This document shows, one piece after another, positions 55,785-64,000 of a DNA stretch of 64,000 bases. The position numbers were made by a program, and so were the translations under genes. The stretch spans positions 4,836,001 to 4,900,000 of the forward strand of contig OZ253536.1 in assembly GCA_965262425.1 (NCBI GenBank), read 5' to 3'. The DNA comes from CAZOZZ01 sp965262425 (GTDB taxonomy: Bacteria > Acidobacteriota > Terriglobia > 20CM-2-55-15). The notes below the pieces were generated by a model. That model searched no databases. It worked only from the letters and a program-made list of their open reading frames with translations, and had not been told where the DNA came from. Each line of letters begins with the position of its first letter. The first letter of the stretch is position 1.

Positions 55785-56760
55785 ACTGCCACCGATCGAG
55801 CTTGATCTCCTGCACCCGGCGGTACAGAACCGGACTGAAGCTCAAGACCTCCAGTCTTTCCTCGCGTTTGAGCACCAATCGGACCGTTCTCATCACACCC
55901 GAAGGAATTACCCTCGCTCTCGAGACGATCATCAACGGGCCACCGCCATCGAAAGTGACGTAGTCCAGCATGGCGTTTTCGAACAGTTCCGGAACCCGCT
56001 CGAGGAGGTCCGCCTGACCGGAGAAGAGTCTTTGTTCTCGCTCCTCGACGATGGACCGGGCCAGCAGCGTGTCGGCACCCGGCAGCGCAGCCATCACATC
56101 CACCGAAGCCTCGTTCGGGTTCACCGCGGCGGATCCAGAGGCCACGGTCACCAGCTCCCGCACTCCGGGTACACGGCGATACCCCCCCGTTGCCGGTTCG
56201 GGCATGAGCGCTCCGTAGAACAACTCCGGCGTGAGGCCCTCGACGAACAAGAGCTCGTCCACGGACCCGAAAGAGCCGTTGGCCGGCAACCGCCGGCCGG
56301 CGATCTGGTCGTAGTCCTGGACCTCGGCGCCGTAAAGATGCGGTATGTCGTCGACATCTCGCCAGTCCAGAATCGAGTCGACCAGCCGGTTGCGGATATC
56401 CTGTTCGAGACCGAGAGAATCAAACATGGAGGCCAGCAGCACGTCCGAAGCCTGGTTGACGTCGATACGGCCACGCCCGGATTCCAGTCGCACTCGTACC
56501 TCTCCGGATTCCAGCGGGAAGATGTATTCGCCTTCCACCAACTCGACCGGGGATTCGGAGAACAGGTCTCCGGGCGTCGTCAGATCCTGGTACATCACCT
56601 CGGCGGCGCCGCGCGCCATGAAAAAAGCCCGCTCGGAGTCGAAACCATCCTGGGAGCTGGACAGTTCGGTTCTCACGGCCGCCGCCAGCGACAACGAGAT
56701 CACGGACAGGATCAAAACGACCCAGAGAACACTTAAAAGGATGACGCCACGGTCGTTCAT
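55777..56760 (-). CDS. gspK: Type II secretion minor pseudopilin GspK
   Basis: From ATG 56760 (MNDRG then VILLSVLWVVLILSVISLSL) the protein has a prepilin leader with Gly at -1 but no Glu at +5, as is known for GspK, which caps the pseudopilus. The body has the conserved helical KxxxLLxxDG-like region (IRNRLVDSILDWRDVDDIPH, VDELLFVEGLTPELFYGAL), two helix-hairpin-helix parts (AAVNPNEASVDVMAALPGAD). 327 residues is a normal size. The longer upstream frame to 56853 is a shadow over gspJ. Confidence 0.92.
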   Translation of the reverse strand: MNDRGVILLSVLWVVLILSVISLSLAAAVRTELSSSQDGFDSERAFFMARGAAEVMYQDLTTPGDLFSESPVELVEGEYIFPLESGEVRVRLESGRGRIDVNQASDVLLASMFDSLGLEQDIRNRLVDSILDWRDVDDIPHLYGAEVQDYDQIAGRRLPANGSFGSVDELLFVEGLTPELFYGALMPEPATGGYRRVPGVRELVTVASGSAAVNPNEASVDVMAALPGADTLLARSIVEEREQRLFSGQADLLERVPELFENAMLDYVTFDGGGPLMIVSRARVIPSGVMRTVRLVLKREERLEVLSFSPVLYRRVQEIKLDRWQYE

Positions 56761-57338
56761 CGATAAACCAGCGGAACGACAACGTAATCGTCGTCGACCC
56801 GAATCTGGACGGCTCCGGGCAGGCCCGAACCCAACACCCATTCTTCCATCCATCGCGGGCCACCGTCACGGTCCGCACCAAGATAACGAAACTCCACGGT
56901 CTCGAAACTGCCCAATTGCCGTCCCTCACGATCGACAATCCGGTCCGGATCGTAGTCGAACATGAAGTGTTCGTCGTAGATGAACCGGCCGCCGTCGACG
57001 AAATATTCGATCTTTCGGGCCTCAGCCGGCCCGTCGATCAGAGAGTATGGGGACACAAACTCGAGCTTGCTGCGATCGCCCGAAAAAAGCACGAATGCGC
57101 CTTCCTCTCGGTCGAATTCCATCGGCAATGCCAGCGACAGCTGGCGACGGAGGAGACGTTCAACCCGGGCACGACTCTGGATTTCTGCGATCTTTCCAGA
57201 CCCACGTTCCCAGGTGTCTATCCCGATGCTCAATCCCGAGAACATCATCGTCATGATCAAACCGACGATCGCGAGGCTGACCATGACTTCGATCAGCGTG
57301 AATCCGGCTTCCGTCTTTATGTCGCGGCGGGGCTTCAT
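56757..57338 (-). CDS. gspJ: Type II secretion minor pseudopilin GspJ
   Basis: A 193-residue pseudopilin: leader MKPRRDIKTEAG, cut before FTLIEVMVSLAIVGLIMTMM (Glu at +5), then a globular domain (ERLLRRQLSLALPMEFDREE; SKLEFVSPYSL; VEFRYLGADRDGGPRWMEEW). It overlaps gspK by four bases and starts 15 bases after gspI. GspI, J and K form the tip of the pseudopilus. Confidence 0.93.
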   Translation of the reverse strand: MKPRRDIKTEAGFTLIEVMVSLAIVGLIMTMMFSGLSIGIDTWERGSGKIAEIQSRARVERLLRRQLSLALPMEFDREEGAFVLFSGDRSKLEFVSPYSLIDGPAEARKIEYFVDGGRFIYDEHFMFDYDPDRIVDREGRQLGSFETVEFRYLGADRDGGPRWMEEWVLGSGLPGAVQIRVDDDYVVVPLVYR

Positions 57339-57353
57339 AGTTTCAGCGCACTC

Positions 57354-57791
57354 TCAACCCGGGAACAAGTCTTCGATCGCTCGGGAGAAATTCAAGGCAT
57401 CGTAGGACACCCTGGAAGGCCTGACGGTTTCCATGCGGATGGTTCTTCGCTCCGAACGGCCCTCGAATCCAACTTCCACGATGATTCTCACGACGGCATT
57501 CTCAGGGCGTCCGTCGAAGTCCTGGGGGATCCACGGTTCCACACGCACCAACCAGTCCGCGTCAACCTGCCGCAGTCGACCGCTCGCTTGACCGTCGGCG
57601 GGGAGTACAGGCAGCAGAAGAACCCGGTTCATGACTTCTTCGGCCCCGAGCTGGTATCGATGAAGATCCTCGATCCTCCGGAGGTTGTCGACCGAGGTGC
57701 TGAAGAGACCGAACAGCGAGACTGAAGTCAGGCCCAGTATCGCAACGGCCACGACAACTTCGATAAGGGTGAAACCGCCCTGTCCCTTCAT
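57354..57791 (-). CDS. gspI: Type II secretion minor pseudopilin GspI
   Basis: A 145-residue pseudopilin: leader MKGQGG, then FTLIEVVVAVAILGLTSVSL with Glu at +5, then a small domain (VMNRVLLLPVLPADGQASGR, DWLVRVEPWIPQDFDGRPEN). The start overlaps the stop of gspH by four bases (ATGA). Confidence 0.92.
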   Translation of the reverse strand: MKGQGGFTLIEVVVAVAILGLTSVSLFGLFSTSVDNLRRIEDLHRYQLGAEEVMNRVLLLPVLPADGQASGRLRQVDADWLVRVEPWIPQDFDGRPENAVVRIIVEVGFEGRSERRTIRMETVRPSRVSYDALNFSRAIEDLFPG

Positions 57792-58192
57792 CGTAACGCC
57801 ACCTCTTGGACTCCGAACCGCGAGCGTACCCGGACTACCTTGCCGCGCAACAATCCGGATGGCGGCACGTAAATCGACTCCATGCCCGTTTGCGGTTCGA
57901 CCACCAGTTCAACCCCGGATGGCAACGCGCGCTCCCGCAGGATACTCATATCCGGACCGATCAGCGCAACGTTCCCCGCGCGCCGATCGAGGACGACGAA
58001 ATGGGCGAGGTTGGTCCGCTGGGCACGGGACCGAGCCATCTGGACAAAGCTTCGGATGGTCTGCTCGGCCTGGTAGACCTCGATGCGGGTCATGCCGGCC
58101 CCAATTCGAGGGCCGACCAGTCCGGCCGACAAAGTGATGATCGTCATGACGATCATCACCTCGATTAGAGACAGTCCTTTCGCCTTGCTCAT
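57788..58192 (-). CDS. gspH: Type II secretion minor pseudopilin GspH
   Basis: 134 residues from ATG 58192 (leader MSKAKG, then LSLIEVMIVMTIITLSAGLV, Glu at +5). The body (YQAEQTIRSFVQMARSRAQR; NLAHFVVLDRRAGNVALIGP) is GspH/FimT-like. A longer frame to 58282 lacks a leader and was rejected. The approximately 98-base gap to gspG upstream is the largest inside the gsp set. Confidence 0.9.
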   Translation of the reverse strand: MSKAKGLSLIEVMIVMTIITLSAGLVGPRIGAGMTRIEVYQAEQTIRSFVQMARSRAQRTNLAHFVVLDRRAGNVALIGPDMSILRERALPSGVELVVEPQTGMESIYVPPSGLLRGKVVRVRSRFGVQEVALR

Positions 58193-58290
58193 GTAAAGGA
58201 TGACGCGCTTCCGGTAAGAAAAGACTAACCGGTGGAGAAAATGTCGAAATTCAGGAAAGAAATCGAACCGCCGTGACGGCAAAACTTAGC

Positions 58291-58770
58291 TTATTGCCAG
58301 CTTACGATATCCAGGTTCTCGCCCTCGCCGCCATCCTGACCGTCGGCTCCGAGGGAGAGGAGATCGAAGTCTCCATGCTCGCCGGGGTAATGGTAAACGT
58401 AGGGGTTCCCCCACGGATCCGCAGGAACGTCCTTGCCCAGGTAGGGCCCGTCCCAGTTCCGAACGTCCCCGGAGTTTACGCGCAGTATCTGAAGTCCTTC
58501 TGCGGCTGTCGGGTAACGGCCGACGTCCAGCCGGAACAGATCGAGCACGGTTTCGAACTCCGAAATCTGGGACTTTGCCGTTGTCTGGCGGGCTCTGTCG
58601 ACGCTCCTGAACAGGCGAGCCCCGACCACCGTGGCAAACAACGCGATGATGACCATGACGACCATCAGTTCGATCAGCGTGACACCCGCATCCCGGCGGC
58701 GGGCGTAAGTTCGTCGGCCACGTCCGACACGCTGGTCGTCTTCTCGAAAAAAACACATCGAACTTTTCAC
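58291..58770 (-). CDS. gspG: Type II secretion major pseudopilin GspG
   Basis: The main subunit of the pseudopilus. The start is set at GTG 58770, since GGAGG lies 5 bases before it; GTG 58788 (overlapping the gspF stop) is possible but has no such site. The leader is unusually long (about 30 residues, with YARRRDAG before the cleavage), followed by VTLIELMVVMVIIALFATVV with Glu at +5. The C-terminal DPWGNPYVYHYPGEHGDFD and LLSLGADGQDGGEGENLDI are the conserved calcium-binding loop of GspG. Confidence 0.93.
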   Translation of the reverse strand: MKSSMCFFREDDQRVGRGRRTYARRRDAGVTLIELMVVMVIIALFATVVGARLFRSVDRARQTTAKSQISEFETVLDLFRLDVGRYPTAAEGLQILRVNSGDVRNWDGPYLGKDVPADPWGNPYVYHYPGEHGDFDLLSLGADGQDGGEGENLDIVSWQ

Positions 58771-58787
58771 GACTTCCTCCGAGCGCA

Positions 58788-60002
58788 CTAGAACGCGATG
58801 TCGTTGATGCTGAAAATAGCTGTCAGCATCGACAACACGACGGTTCCGATCAGTATACCCATGACGAGAATAATCAGGGGCTCAAATACGGCCGTCAGGG
58901 CTTTGACCGAGGTCCTCACATCTTTCTCGTAAACGTCGGCCAGTTGGAGCAGCATGGTGTCCAGCCTTCCGGTCTCCTCACCGACACCGACCAGGTGGAC
59001 CGCCAAACCGGGGAAAATGCCGGCTTCCCGCATCGGTTTCGAAACTCCCTCCCCACGTTTCGCACCGTCGGCAATCTTGGAAATGGCCTCGGCCAGAACC
59101 TGATTATGGGCGATGTCCTGGACGATCCGAACGCCGGCGATCAATGGAACGGCGCTGCTTATCAGGGTACCCAGGGTTCGGGCGAAGCGCGCGACTTCGA
59201 CTTTCAGGAAAGTCGGGCCGAACAGCGGCAACCGGAACTGCACGATATCCCAGGCTCGTCGCCCCTTCGACGTCTGAAGCCAGCCCCGGACACCGATCAC
59301 CGACAGGACTGCCACCGCGAGAACTGCCCACCAGTAGTCACGCGTAAAGTTTGACATCGTCAACAAGGCGAGAGTCGTCGCAGGCATCTCGGCCCCGATG
59401 TCTTCGAATATCGTTACGAAGCGCGGAATCACGAAATAAAACATGATTCCGAACGACCCCAGGCCGACCAGGGTCAACAAGGCCGGATACACAAGCGATG
59501 CCAGCAGGTACGACCGCATTTCTTCGGCCGAACGTTCGAACTGGGCAAGTCGCTCCAGGATTACCTCCAGCACACCCCCTGCCTCACCGGCACGCATCAT
59601 GCTCACATGGAGACTTGAAAACTGTTTCGGGTGCCCCGCCATCGCGTCCGCCAGCGACTTGCCACCCTTGATCTGCTTGAGCAGATCATCGATCACTGTT
59701 CTCAAGGCCTGTTTGCCCGCCAGTTCCCTGGTGATACTGAGGCTTCTGTCCAGCGGCAGGCCCGCACCTACCAGCGTCGCCAGCTCCTCGGTAAAGAACA
59801 GGATGTCCTTGCGCGTAACCCTCTCGAACCTCAGCGTCGGAAAGTTCACGCGGGCACGCTTCGTTGTGGGTTCGTCGATAGAAACGGGGATCAACCCCAT
59901 GTTCCGGACGCTGAACGCGGCCCCAGCGGCATCGGCGGCATCGATACGTCCCGCGAAATGCTTTCCCTGGGAGTTGATGGCTTTGTAGGCGAAGGTGCTC
60001 AT
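58788..60002 (-). CDS. gspF: Type II secretion inner-membrane platform protein GspF
   Basis: A 404-residue protein with two T2SSF domains (ILFFTEELATLVGAGLPLDR and LPLFGPTFLKVEVARFARTL GTL) and three membrane helices (LLASLVYPALLTLVGLGSFG, WWAVLAVAVLSVIGVRG, IILVMGILIGTVVLSMLTAI). It forms the base of the pseudopilus and contacts the GspE ATPase. It starts where gspE ends (shared base 60002) and its stop touches gspG. Confidence 0.95.
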   Translation of the reverse strand: MSTFAYKAINSQGKHFAGRIDAADAAGAAFSVRNMGLIPVSIDEPTTKRARVNFPTLRFERVTRKDILFFTEELATLVGAGLPLDRSLSITRELAGKQALRTVIDDLLKQIKGGKSLADAMAGHPKQFSSLHVSMMRAGEAGGVLEVILERLAQFERSAEEMRSYLLASLVYPALLTLVGLGSFGIMFYFVIPRFVTIFEDIGAEMPATTLALLTMSNFTRDYWWAVLAVAVLSVIGVRGWLQTSKGRRAWDIVQFRLPLFGPTFLKVEVARFARTLGTLISSAVPLIAGVRIVQDIAHNQVLAEAISKIADGAKRGEGVSKPMREAGIFPGLAVHLVGVGEETGRLDTMLLQLADVYEKDVRTSVKALTAVFEPLIILVMGILIGTVVLSMLTAIFSINDIAF

Positions 60003-61699
60003 CAGACTTCCTGCGTGACACGAAGGACTTCATCGGGCGTCGTGATTCCCGCCTTAACTTTGCTCCAACCATCTTCCTTGAGAGAACGCATGCCGGAAAG
60101 AATCGCCTGTGCCCGCAGTGCATTCGCATCGGGATTCGACGTAATGACGCCGCGGAGGGCTTCGTCGACGTCCAAGAGCTCAAATATTCCCAGGCGGCTC
60201 TGGTATCCCGTGTGGCCACAGTGCTCACATCCCGGCCCCTTCAACACCTCTACGAAGCTTTCGGACTCTTCGAGCGGAAAGTCCAGATCTCTCGCTGTTT
60301 CGGCCGACATCCGCTCCGTGCGACGACACTTCTCACAGTTGGCACGGACAAGACGCTGCGCCAGGATCCCGATCAACGACGACGCCAGCAGGTAGTCCTC
60401 GACGCCCATGTCGATCAAACGCGTAACCGCGCTGGGCGCGTCGTTGGTGTGAAGTGTGCTGAAGACCAGATGACCCGTGAGCGCGGCACGGATAGCGATC
60501 TCAGCGGTTTCCAGGTCACGGATCTCCCCGATCATGATCACGTCGGGGTCCTGCCGGACGATATGGCGCAAGCCCGCAGAAAAAGTGAGGCCGATCTGAG
60601 AGTTCACCTGGATCTGGTTAATGCCATCCATCTGGTACTCGACGGGATCCTCGATGGTGATGATCTTGCGATCAGGGATGTTGATTCTCTTGAGCGCGCT
60701 GTACAGGGTCGTGGTTTTTCCGCTACCCGTGGGGCCCGTCACGAGGACGATCCCATGAGGCTTGGAGGTCATCTCACAAATCTTGGAATAGAGGACTTCG
60801 GGAAAGCCCAGCCGACGGAGATCGATCAGGTCGGTGTTCGATTTATCCAGAATCCGCATCACGACGCTCTCGCCATACATTGTCGGCAACGTCGACACCC
60901 GGAGGTCGATCTCCTTACCAAGAACTTTCAGCTTGATCCTGCCGTCCTGGGGCAGGCGTCGTTCCGCGATGTTGAGCTTCGCCATCAGTTTGATCCGTGA
61001 GATGATCGCGCCGCGCAGCTGATTGGGTGGGGGATCGATGTTGTGCAACACACCGTCCACGCGGTATCGCAGTTGGAGTGTGCGCTCGAACGGCTCGATA
61101 TGGATGTCACTCGCCCGCGACTCCACCGCCCGGGAAATGATCAGGTTTACCATCCGGATGACGGGGGCTTCGGATGCGAGGTCCCGGAGCTGGTCTGTGT
61201 CGTCATCGGCAAGCCCATCACCCAGGGTTTCGATCAGCTTTTCATCGCCTCCTTCTTCACCGTAGAGCCGGTCGAGTTGAGAGACAACGGCGTTTTCGGG
61301 AGCGAGGTACACCTTCAGCCGAAAGCCAGTGCGCAACCCTATCGCGGATTGAGTTTTCGAATCCAGGGGGTCAGCCATCACCAGCGACAGGACGTCATCC
61401 TCGAGGTGGACCGGGAGCACTTTGTAGGAATGGAGAAAACGGTAAGGTAGCTTCTCGGCTTCAATCGGAACGGCCGGGTATTCTTCGCTGAACAGGGGAA
61501 CGTCGAGTTGACTGCTCAATACCGACAGCACATCCCGCTCGGAAACGAATCCGAGATCGATCAGTATTTTCCCGATTCGATCGGGACGATCCTCCTGAAG
61601 GTTGAGCGCGTTGTTCAGGTCCTCGGCAGAGATCAATCCGCGCTCGGAGAGCAATTCACCCAGGAGCTTGCGATCGAACTCCAGCAACGCCTTCATCAA
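60002..61699 (-). CDS. gspE: Type II secretion ATPase GspE
   Basis: A 565-residue hexameric ATPase that drives pseudopilus assembly. N-terminal MshEN-type domain (LLGELLSERGLISAEDLNNA). Walker A GPTGSGKTTTLYSALKR, Walker B and Asp/His boxes (FSAGLRHIVRQDPDVIMIGE and TLHTNDAPSAVTRLIDMGV), and a four-Cys zinc site (CEKCRRTERMS; CEHCGHTGY). Everything needed for activity is present. It is the first gsp gene, behind the sigma and anti-sigma genes. Confidence 0.97.
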   Translation of the reverse strand: MMKALLEFDRKLLGELLSERGLISAEDLNNALNLQEDRPDRIGKILIDLGFVSERDVLSVLSSQLDVPLFSEEYPAVPIEAEKLPYRFLHSYKVLPVHLEDDVLSLVMADPLDSKTQSAIGLRTGFRLKVYLAPENAVVSQLDRLYGEEGGDEKLIETLGDGLADDDTDQLRDLASEAPVIRMVNLIISRAVESRASDIHIEPFERTLQLRYRVDGVLHNIDPPPNQLRGAIISRIKLMAKLNIAERRLPQDGRIKLKVLGKEIDLRVSTLPTMYGESVVMRILDKSNTDLIDLRRLGFPEVLYSKICEMTSKPHGIVLVTGPTGSGKTTTLYSALKRINIPDRKIITIEDPVEYQMDGINQIQVNSQIGLTFSAGLRHIVRQDPDVIMIGEIRDLETAEIAIRAALTGHLVFSTLHTNDAPSAVTRLIDMGVEDYLLASSLIGILAQRLVRANCEKCRRTERMSAETARDLDFPLEESESFVEVLKGPGCEHCGHTGYQSRLGIFELLDVDEALRGVITSNPDANALRAQAILSGMRSLKEDGWSKVKAGITTPDEVLRVTQEV

Positions 61700-61701
61700 A
61701 G

Positions 61702-62235
61702 TCAGTATTCCCGGATATCCACGCGGTTGCGGAACGCCGCGAGTGTAATCCTCTCCGCCCTGAGATCGGCCACGGCTTGTTTCCGGACGGAAACAACTAG
61801 CTGGGTCGGTAAGTCCGGCAGGTCGGCAGGGTTCGTGTTCAAAAGATGGATAACGATCGCAACCCGCTCAGATTCAGCGATCGACGCCAGCCCCGCCACG
61901 TTGTCCCGCAATAGCTCGACGGCCTTCTCTTTCAGGGCTTCTCGCCTTTGGGTGCTCAACTGACGAATTTCCTCGGGCCTCTTGGTACTGGAGAACGGAT
62001 TTCTCGGTGGTTCCAACGCGACTTCTACCGTCGCCACGATTCCGTAGCCTTCCAGGTAGGTTGCCTTGGATCGCTGCAGCAGCGGCCCGAAAACAACGGA
62101 AGAGACAGCCTCGTCCAGGGCGGCGGTGATCGCTGCAGATTCCTGACGGAATTGCGAAAGCTGGTCCGTGGCGGCCTGGGCCGGCAGGGTCGCCGGAATG
62201 ATCATCAATAAAACGAATAGCTGGAGTGCTCTCAT
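61702..62235 (-). CDS. Secreted hypothetical protein (177 aa) in the gsp operon
   Basis: Signal peptide (FVLLMIIPATLPAQA) then mostly helical, charged sequence (FRQESAAITAALDEAVSSVV, RREALKEKAVELLRDNVAGL). It overlaps the anti-sigma gene by 4 bases and ends two bases before gspE. No family recognised. Its place between anti-sigma and GspE suggests a periplasmic sensor or accessory component. Confidence 0.7.
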   Translation of the reverse strand: MRALQLFVLLMIIPATLPAQAATDQLSQFRQESAAITAALDEAVSSVVFGPLLQRSKATYLEGYGIVATVEVALEPPRNPFSSTKRPEEIRQLSTQRREALKEKAVELLRDNVAGLASIAESERVAIVIHLLNTNPADLPDLPTQLVVSVRKQAVADLRAERITLAAFRNRVDIREY

Positions 62236-62861
62236 TCCTGAACCTCGGTTCTCATAGCCAGAATCTGGATGGAAGAGGAGTTTTCGAGTGTGTCTCTCTG
62301 CGCTGCCCGTTGAAGATCGGACATGTAGGCCAGCTCAGCCTGCAGGCGCCGAACCTCCCGTCTACTGGCTGTGGACATCGACTGAAATCGCCCGTTCAGT
62401 TCAGATTCCAGCCAGGCCTGCTGCTCCGCTGTAACTCGAGCCACGATCTGCTCGTAGTCAACCGGGACCGGCTCGATCACGATCGGGGCTTCTGCGACCT
62501 CGACGGGTGCGGGCTCCGGCTGTGCACCGAACGCAATCGTCATCCCGGACCCCCGCCAATCGAAGTGAATCGGGCCGGCAATCACGAGGGCCAACACCAG
62601 GGCCGCGGCGGTCGCTGAAGGCACGAGCCACCTCAACCCCAGCCAGGTCTTCGAACCGGGCTCTCTGGACTCCACGAAAACAGTCCGCCTCGGCACGTCG
62701 ACATCGGGGACCGTCTCGAGCGCGTGTTGCACTGCTTGAAAATCGGCGACACGGCCCTGGCACTCCAGGCACTGGGACACGTGTCGTCTGGCGGTTTCCA
62801 TTTCCGATGCGGGAAGTTCTTCGTAGATGAACTCTGCGAGCCTGTCTTCCAGATGGGACAT
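62232..62861 (-). CDS. Anti-sigma factor with zinc-finger (zf-HC2-like) domain
   Basis: About 209 residues from ATG 62861 (MSHLEDRLAEFIYEELPASE); three upstream codons offer another start. The zinc motif H-x3-C-x2-C is in ARRHVSQCLECQ, the mark of anti-ECF-sigma proteins. One membrane helix (LVPSATAAALVLALVIAGPI) at about residue 90 separates a cytoplasmic sigma-binding part from a periplasmic sensor part with coiled coil (ATASRREVRRLQAELA-like). It lies four bases after the sigma factor gene. Confidence 0.9.
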   Translation of the reverse strand: MSHLEDRLAEFIYEELPASEMETARRHVSQCLECQGRVADFQAVQHALETVPDVDVPRRTVFVESREPGSKTWLGLRWLVPSATAAALVLALVIAGPIHFDWRGSGMTIAFGAQPEPAPVEVAEAPIVIEPVPVDYEQIVARVTAEQQAWLESELNGRFQSMSTASRREVRRLQAELAYMSDLQRAAQRDTLENSSSIQILAMRTEVQE

Positions 62862-62874
62862 ATCAATCACCTGC

Positions 62875-63420
62875 CTAGGATGTCTGAGATCGGTTGAGGG
62901 GTTCGCTGCTCAAGATCGATTTCAGCTTCTTGAAACTCATGTAGAGCCGGGACTTGACCGTCGATACGGGCGCTCCCTGAACCGCCGCGATCTCCTCGAA
63001 CTTCATGCCCTGAAAAACCTTCAGGACCACGACTTCGCGCTGATCGTCGGGCAACCCGCGGAGTGCTTTCTCCACCGCAAGCCGGTTTTCTATCGGCAAC
63101 GGCTTCGTTCCCAGGTCGCTTTCGAGCGGGACGAAAGTCTTCCCGCTGTCCTTGCGGAACCGCGAATAACACACATTGTGCGCAATGCGGTACAGCCACG
63201 AGGAGAACCGGTCCCGGTCCTTGAGCGAGCCCAGTTCGCGAAAAGCTTTCATGAAGCTCTCCTGGCAGAGGTCCATGGCTTCGTCGGTATCTCCAACCAA
63301 CCTGTAGATATAATTGAAGATAGGCTTTTCCCACTGCCAGACGAGGAGATTGAAGGAGTTTGTATCCCCTTCCAGCACTCGCTCGATGATCTGCCGATCT
63401 CCGGCGCTCTCTAAACTCAA
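62875..63420 (-). CDS. ECF sigma factor (sigma-70 family, RpoE-like)
   Basis: A 181-residue sigma factor. It starts at TTG 63420, supported by GAGGG a few bases upstream and an in-frame TGA just before. Sigma region 2: DTDEAMDLCQESFMKAFREL and RFSSWLYRIAHNVCYSRFRK; region 4: LPDDQREVVVLKVFQGMKFE and EIAAVQGAPVSTVKSRLYMS. With the anti-sigma factor right behind and gspE-M after, it could control the secretion genes and itself. Confidence 0.93.
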   Translation of the reverse strand: MSLESAGDRQIIERVLEGDTNSFNLLVWQWEKPIFNYIYRLVGDTDEAMDLCQESFMKAFRELGSLKDRDRFSSWLYRIAHNVCYSRFRKDSGKTFVPLESDLGTKPLPIENRLAVEKALRGLPDDQREVVVLKVFQGMKFEEIAAVQGAPVSTVKSRLYMSFKKLKSILSSEPLNRSQTS

Positions 63421-63665
63421 GTTCGGCCCTCACATGATGGAAAGACGCCGTCGGATCCCAAAAAGACGAACGCTCTCTGCCGGACATTCATCCGGGGCTT
63501 GAAACCGCTATCAGGAACAAGGACAACAGCCTCGACCATGTCGTTCAAAGTCAGTGCCTTGACGTTGCCGGTTGACTTCCCCGACGGGTCAGTGTTTATT
63601 CTAGCCTTGTATTGTCTCCAATGCGGTTCCAGGAGAGGGGAATCGGAGACGCATCCGAACCGTAA
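63421..63665. promoter_or_regulatory. Divergent region between ECF sigma factor and radical SAM gene
   Basis: 245 bases between the two divergent starts. A self-activating ECF promoter would be expected here for the sigma operon. I see no clear GGAAC-like -35 box properly spaced from a CGTC-like -10, so no exact site is given. Confidence 0.35.
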
Positions 63666-64000
63666 ATGCGCATCGCGTTCATCAGGCCGTCCGCACGGGC
63701 CAACGCTTACATCAATAACGTTCCGCTGAACTACGTCCACCTGGCCGCGTACCTCCGGCAACATGGTCACGAAGCGGAGATCCTCGACCTGATCCTCAGG
63801 GGCACGACCACCGAAGAGGTGGATGAGCACATCCGAAGACGGTCCTTAAAGATTGCGGGGATCGGGTGTATGACCTGCGAGCTACCGGACGCCATCGAGG
63901 AGGCGCGCCGGCTCAAGCAACAACATCCCGGGATCCGGGTGGTCTTCGGGGGCGCGCATGCTTCGGGAGATCCGGGGGAGTGTCTGGCGTCGGGCGTGGT
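63666..64000 (+). CDS. B12-binding domain radical SAM protein, N-terminal part
   Basis: ATG 63666 (MRIAFIRPSARANAYINNVP) opens a frame that runs past the window edge. The first about 110 residues are a cobalamin-binding-like Rossmann domain (LNYVHLAAYLRQHGHEAEIL, KIAGIGCMTCELPDAIEEAR, VVFGGAHASGDPGECLASG), the usual first domain of B12-radical SAM enzymes of the BchE type. The iron-sulfur motif CxxxCxxC should lie beyond the window. Confidence 0.85.
   Translation, partial: MRIAFIRPSARANAYINNVPLNYVHLAAYLRQHGHEAEILDLILRGTTTEEVDEHIRRRSLKIAGIGCMTCELPDAIEEARRLKQQHPGIRVVFGGAHASGDPGECLASGV

Overview
The window looks like a chromosomal segment, quite possibly a metagenome contig, of an Acidobacteriota bacterium. 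The strongest pointers are a VWFA-related protein of the acidobacterial type (21479-22525) and a PadR regulator followed by a large duplicated orphan ABC permease of the ADOP type (16582-19560). Large secreted TIG and NHL/YVTN propeller proteins, a TPR-kinase and a CHAT protein fit that phylum. GC content is moderately high. No rRNA, tRNA or CRISPR array was seen.

Layout. 1-1227: two tandem NHL-propeller paralogues. 1457-5131: an Ada-AlkA repair gene broken by a small transposon-like element and then cut off at a junction into a Ser/Thr kinase-TPR gene that has lost its N-lobe start. 5215-16436: a small beta-rich protein, a FecR-like protein, a TPR-CHAT caspase-like protease, and a two-partner secretion pair (TpsA exoprotein, TpsB transporter). 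The CHAT gene has a frameshift and an IS3 insertion, tpsA a frameshift, and tpsB an in-frame TAG, so this surface/signalling module looks decayed or is badly assembled. 16437-28648: PadR/ADOP, thiolase, VWA protein, a broken four-helix-bundle gene inside inverted repeats, hydroxyacid dehydrogenase, Memo-like protein, ruvC, yebC and a LolA-like protein. 28853-31269 and 42748-50541: polysaccharide genes (DegT aminotransferase, nucleotide-sugar dehydrogenase, sugar epimerase, four glycosyltransferases, DUF2304, TMTC-like TPR membrane protein), with KpsF/KdsD isomerase at 31299-32273. 32356-42208: three large secreted proteins. 51737-63420: a long minus-strand operon with ECF sigma factor, anti-sigma factor and the type II secretion genes gspE-F-G-H-I-J-K-L-M. 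It ends in a truncated GspC-like gene at a copy of the small element, next to another truncated secreted-protein gene. No secretin (gspD) is visible. 63666-64000: start of a B12-binding radical SAM protein.

The most notable find is a 317-bp non-autonomous element present three times (1990-2306, 47332-47648, 53331-53647), almost identical, with terminal inverted repeats. Two copies have perfect 8-bp target duplications. The third has none and sits exactly where two genes are truncated, which is the signature expected of a deletion by recombination between copies, or of an assembly misjoin. At least eight genes in the window are broken, so read-level validation matters before biological conclusions are drawn.
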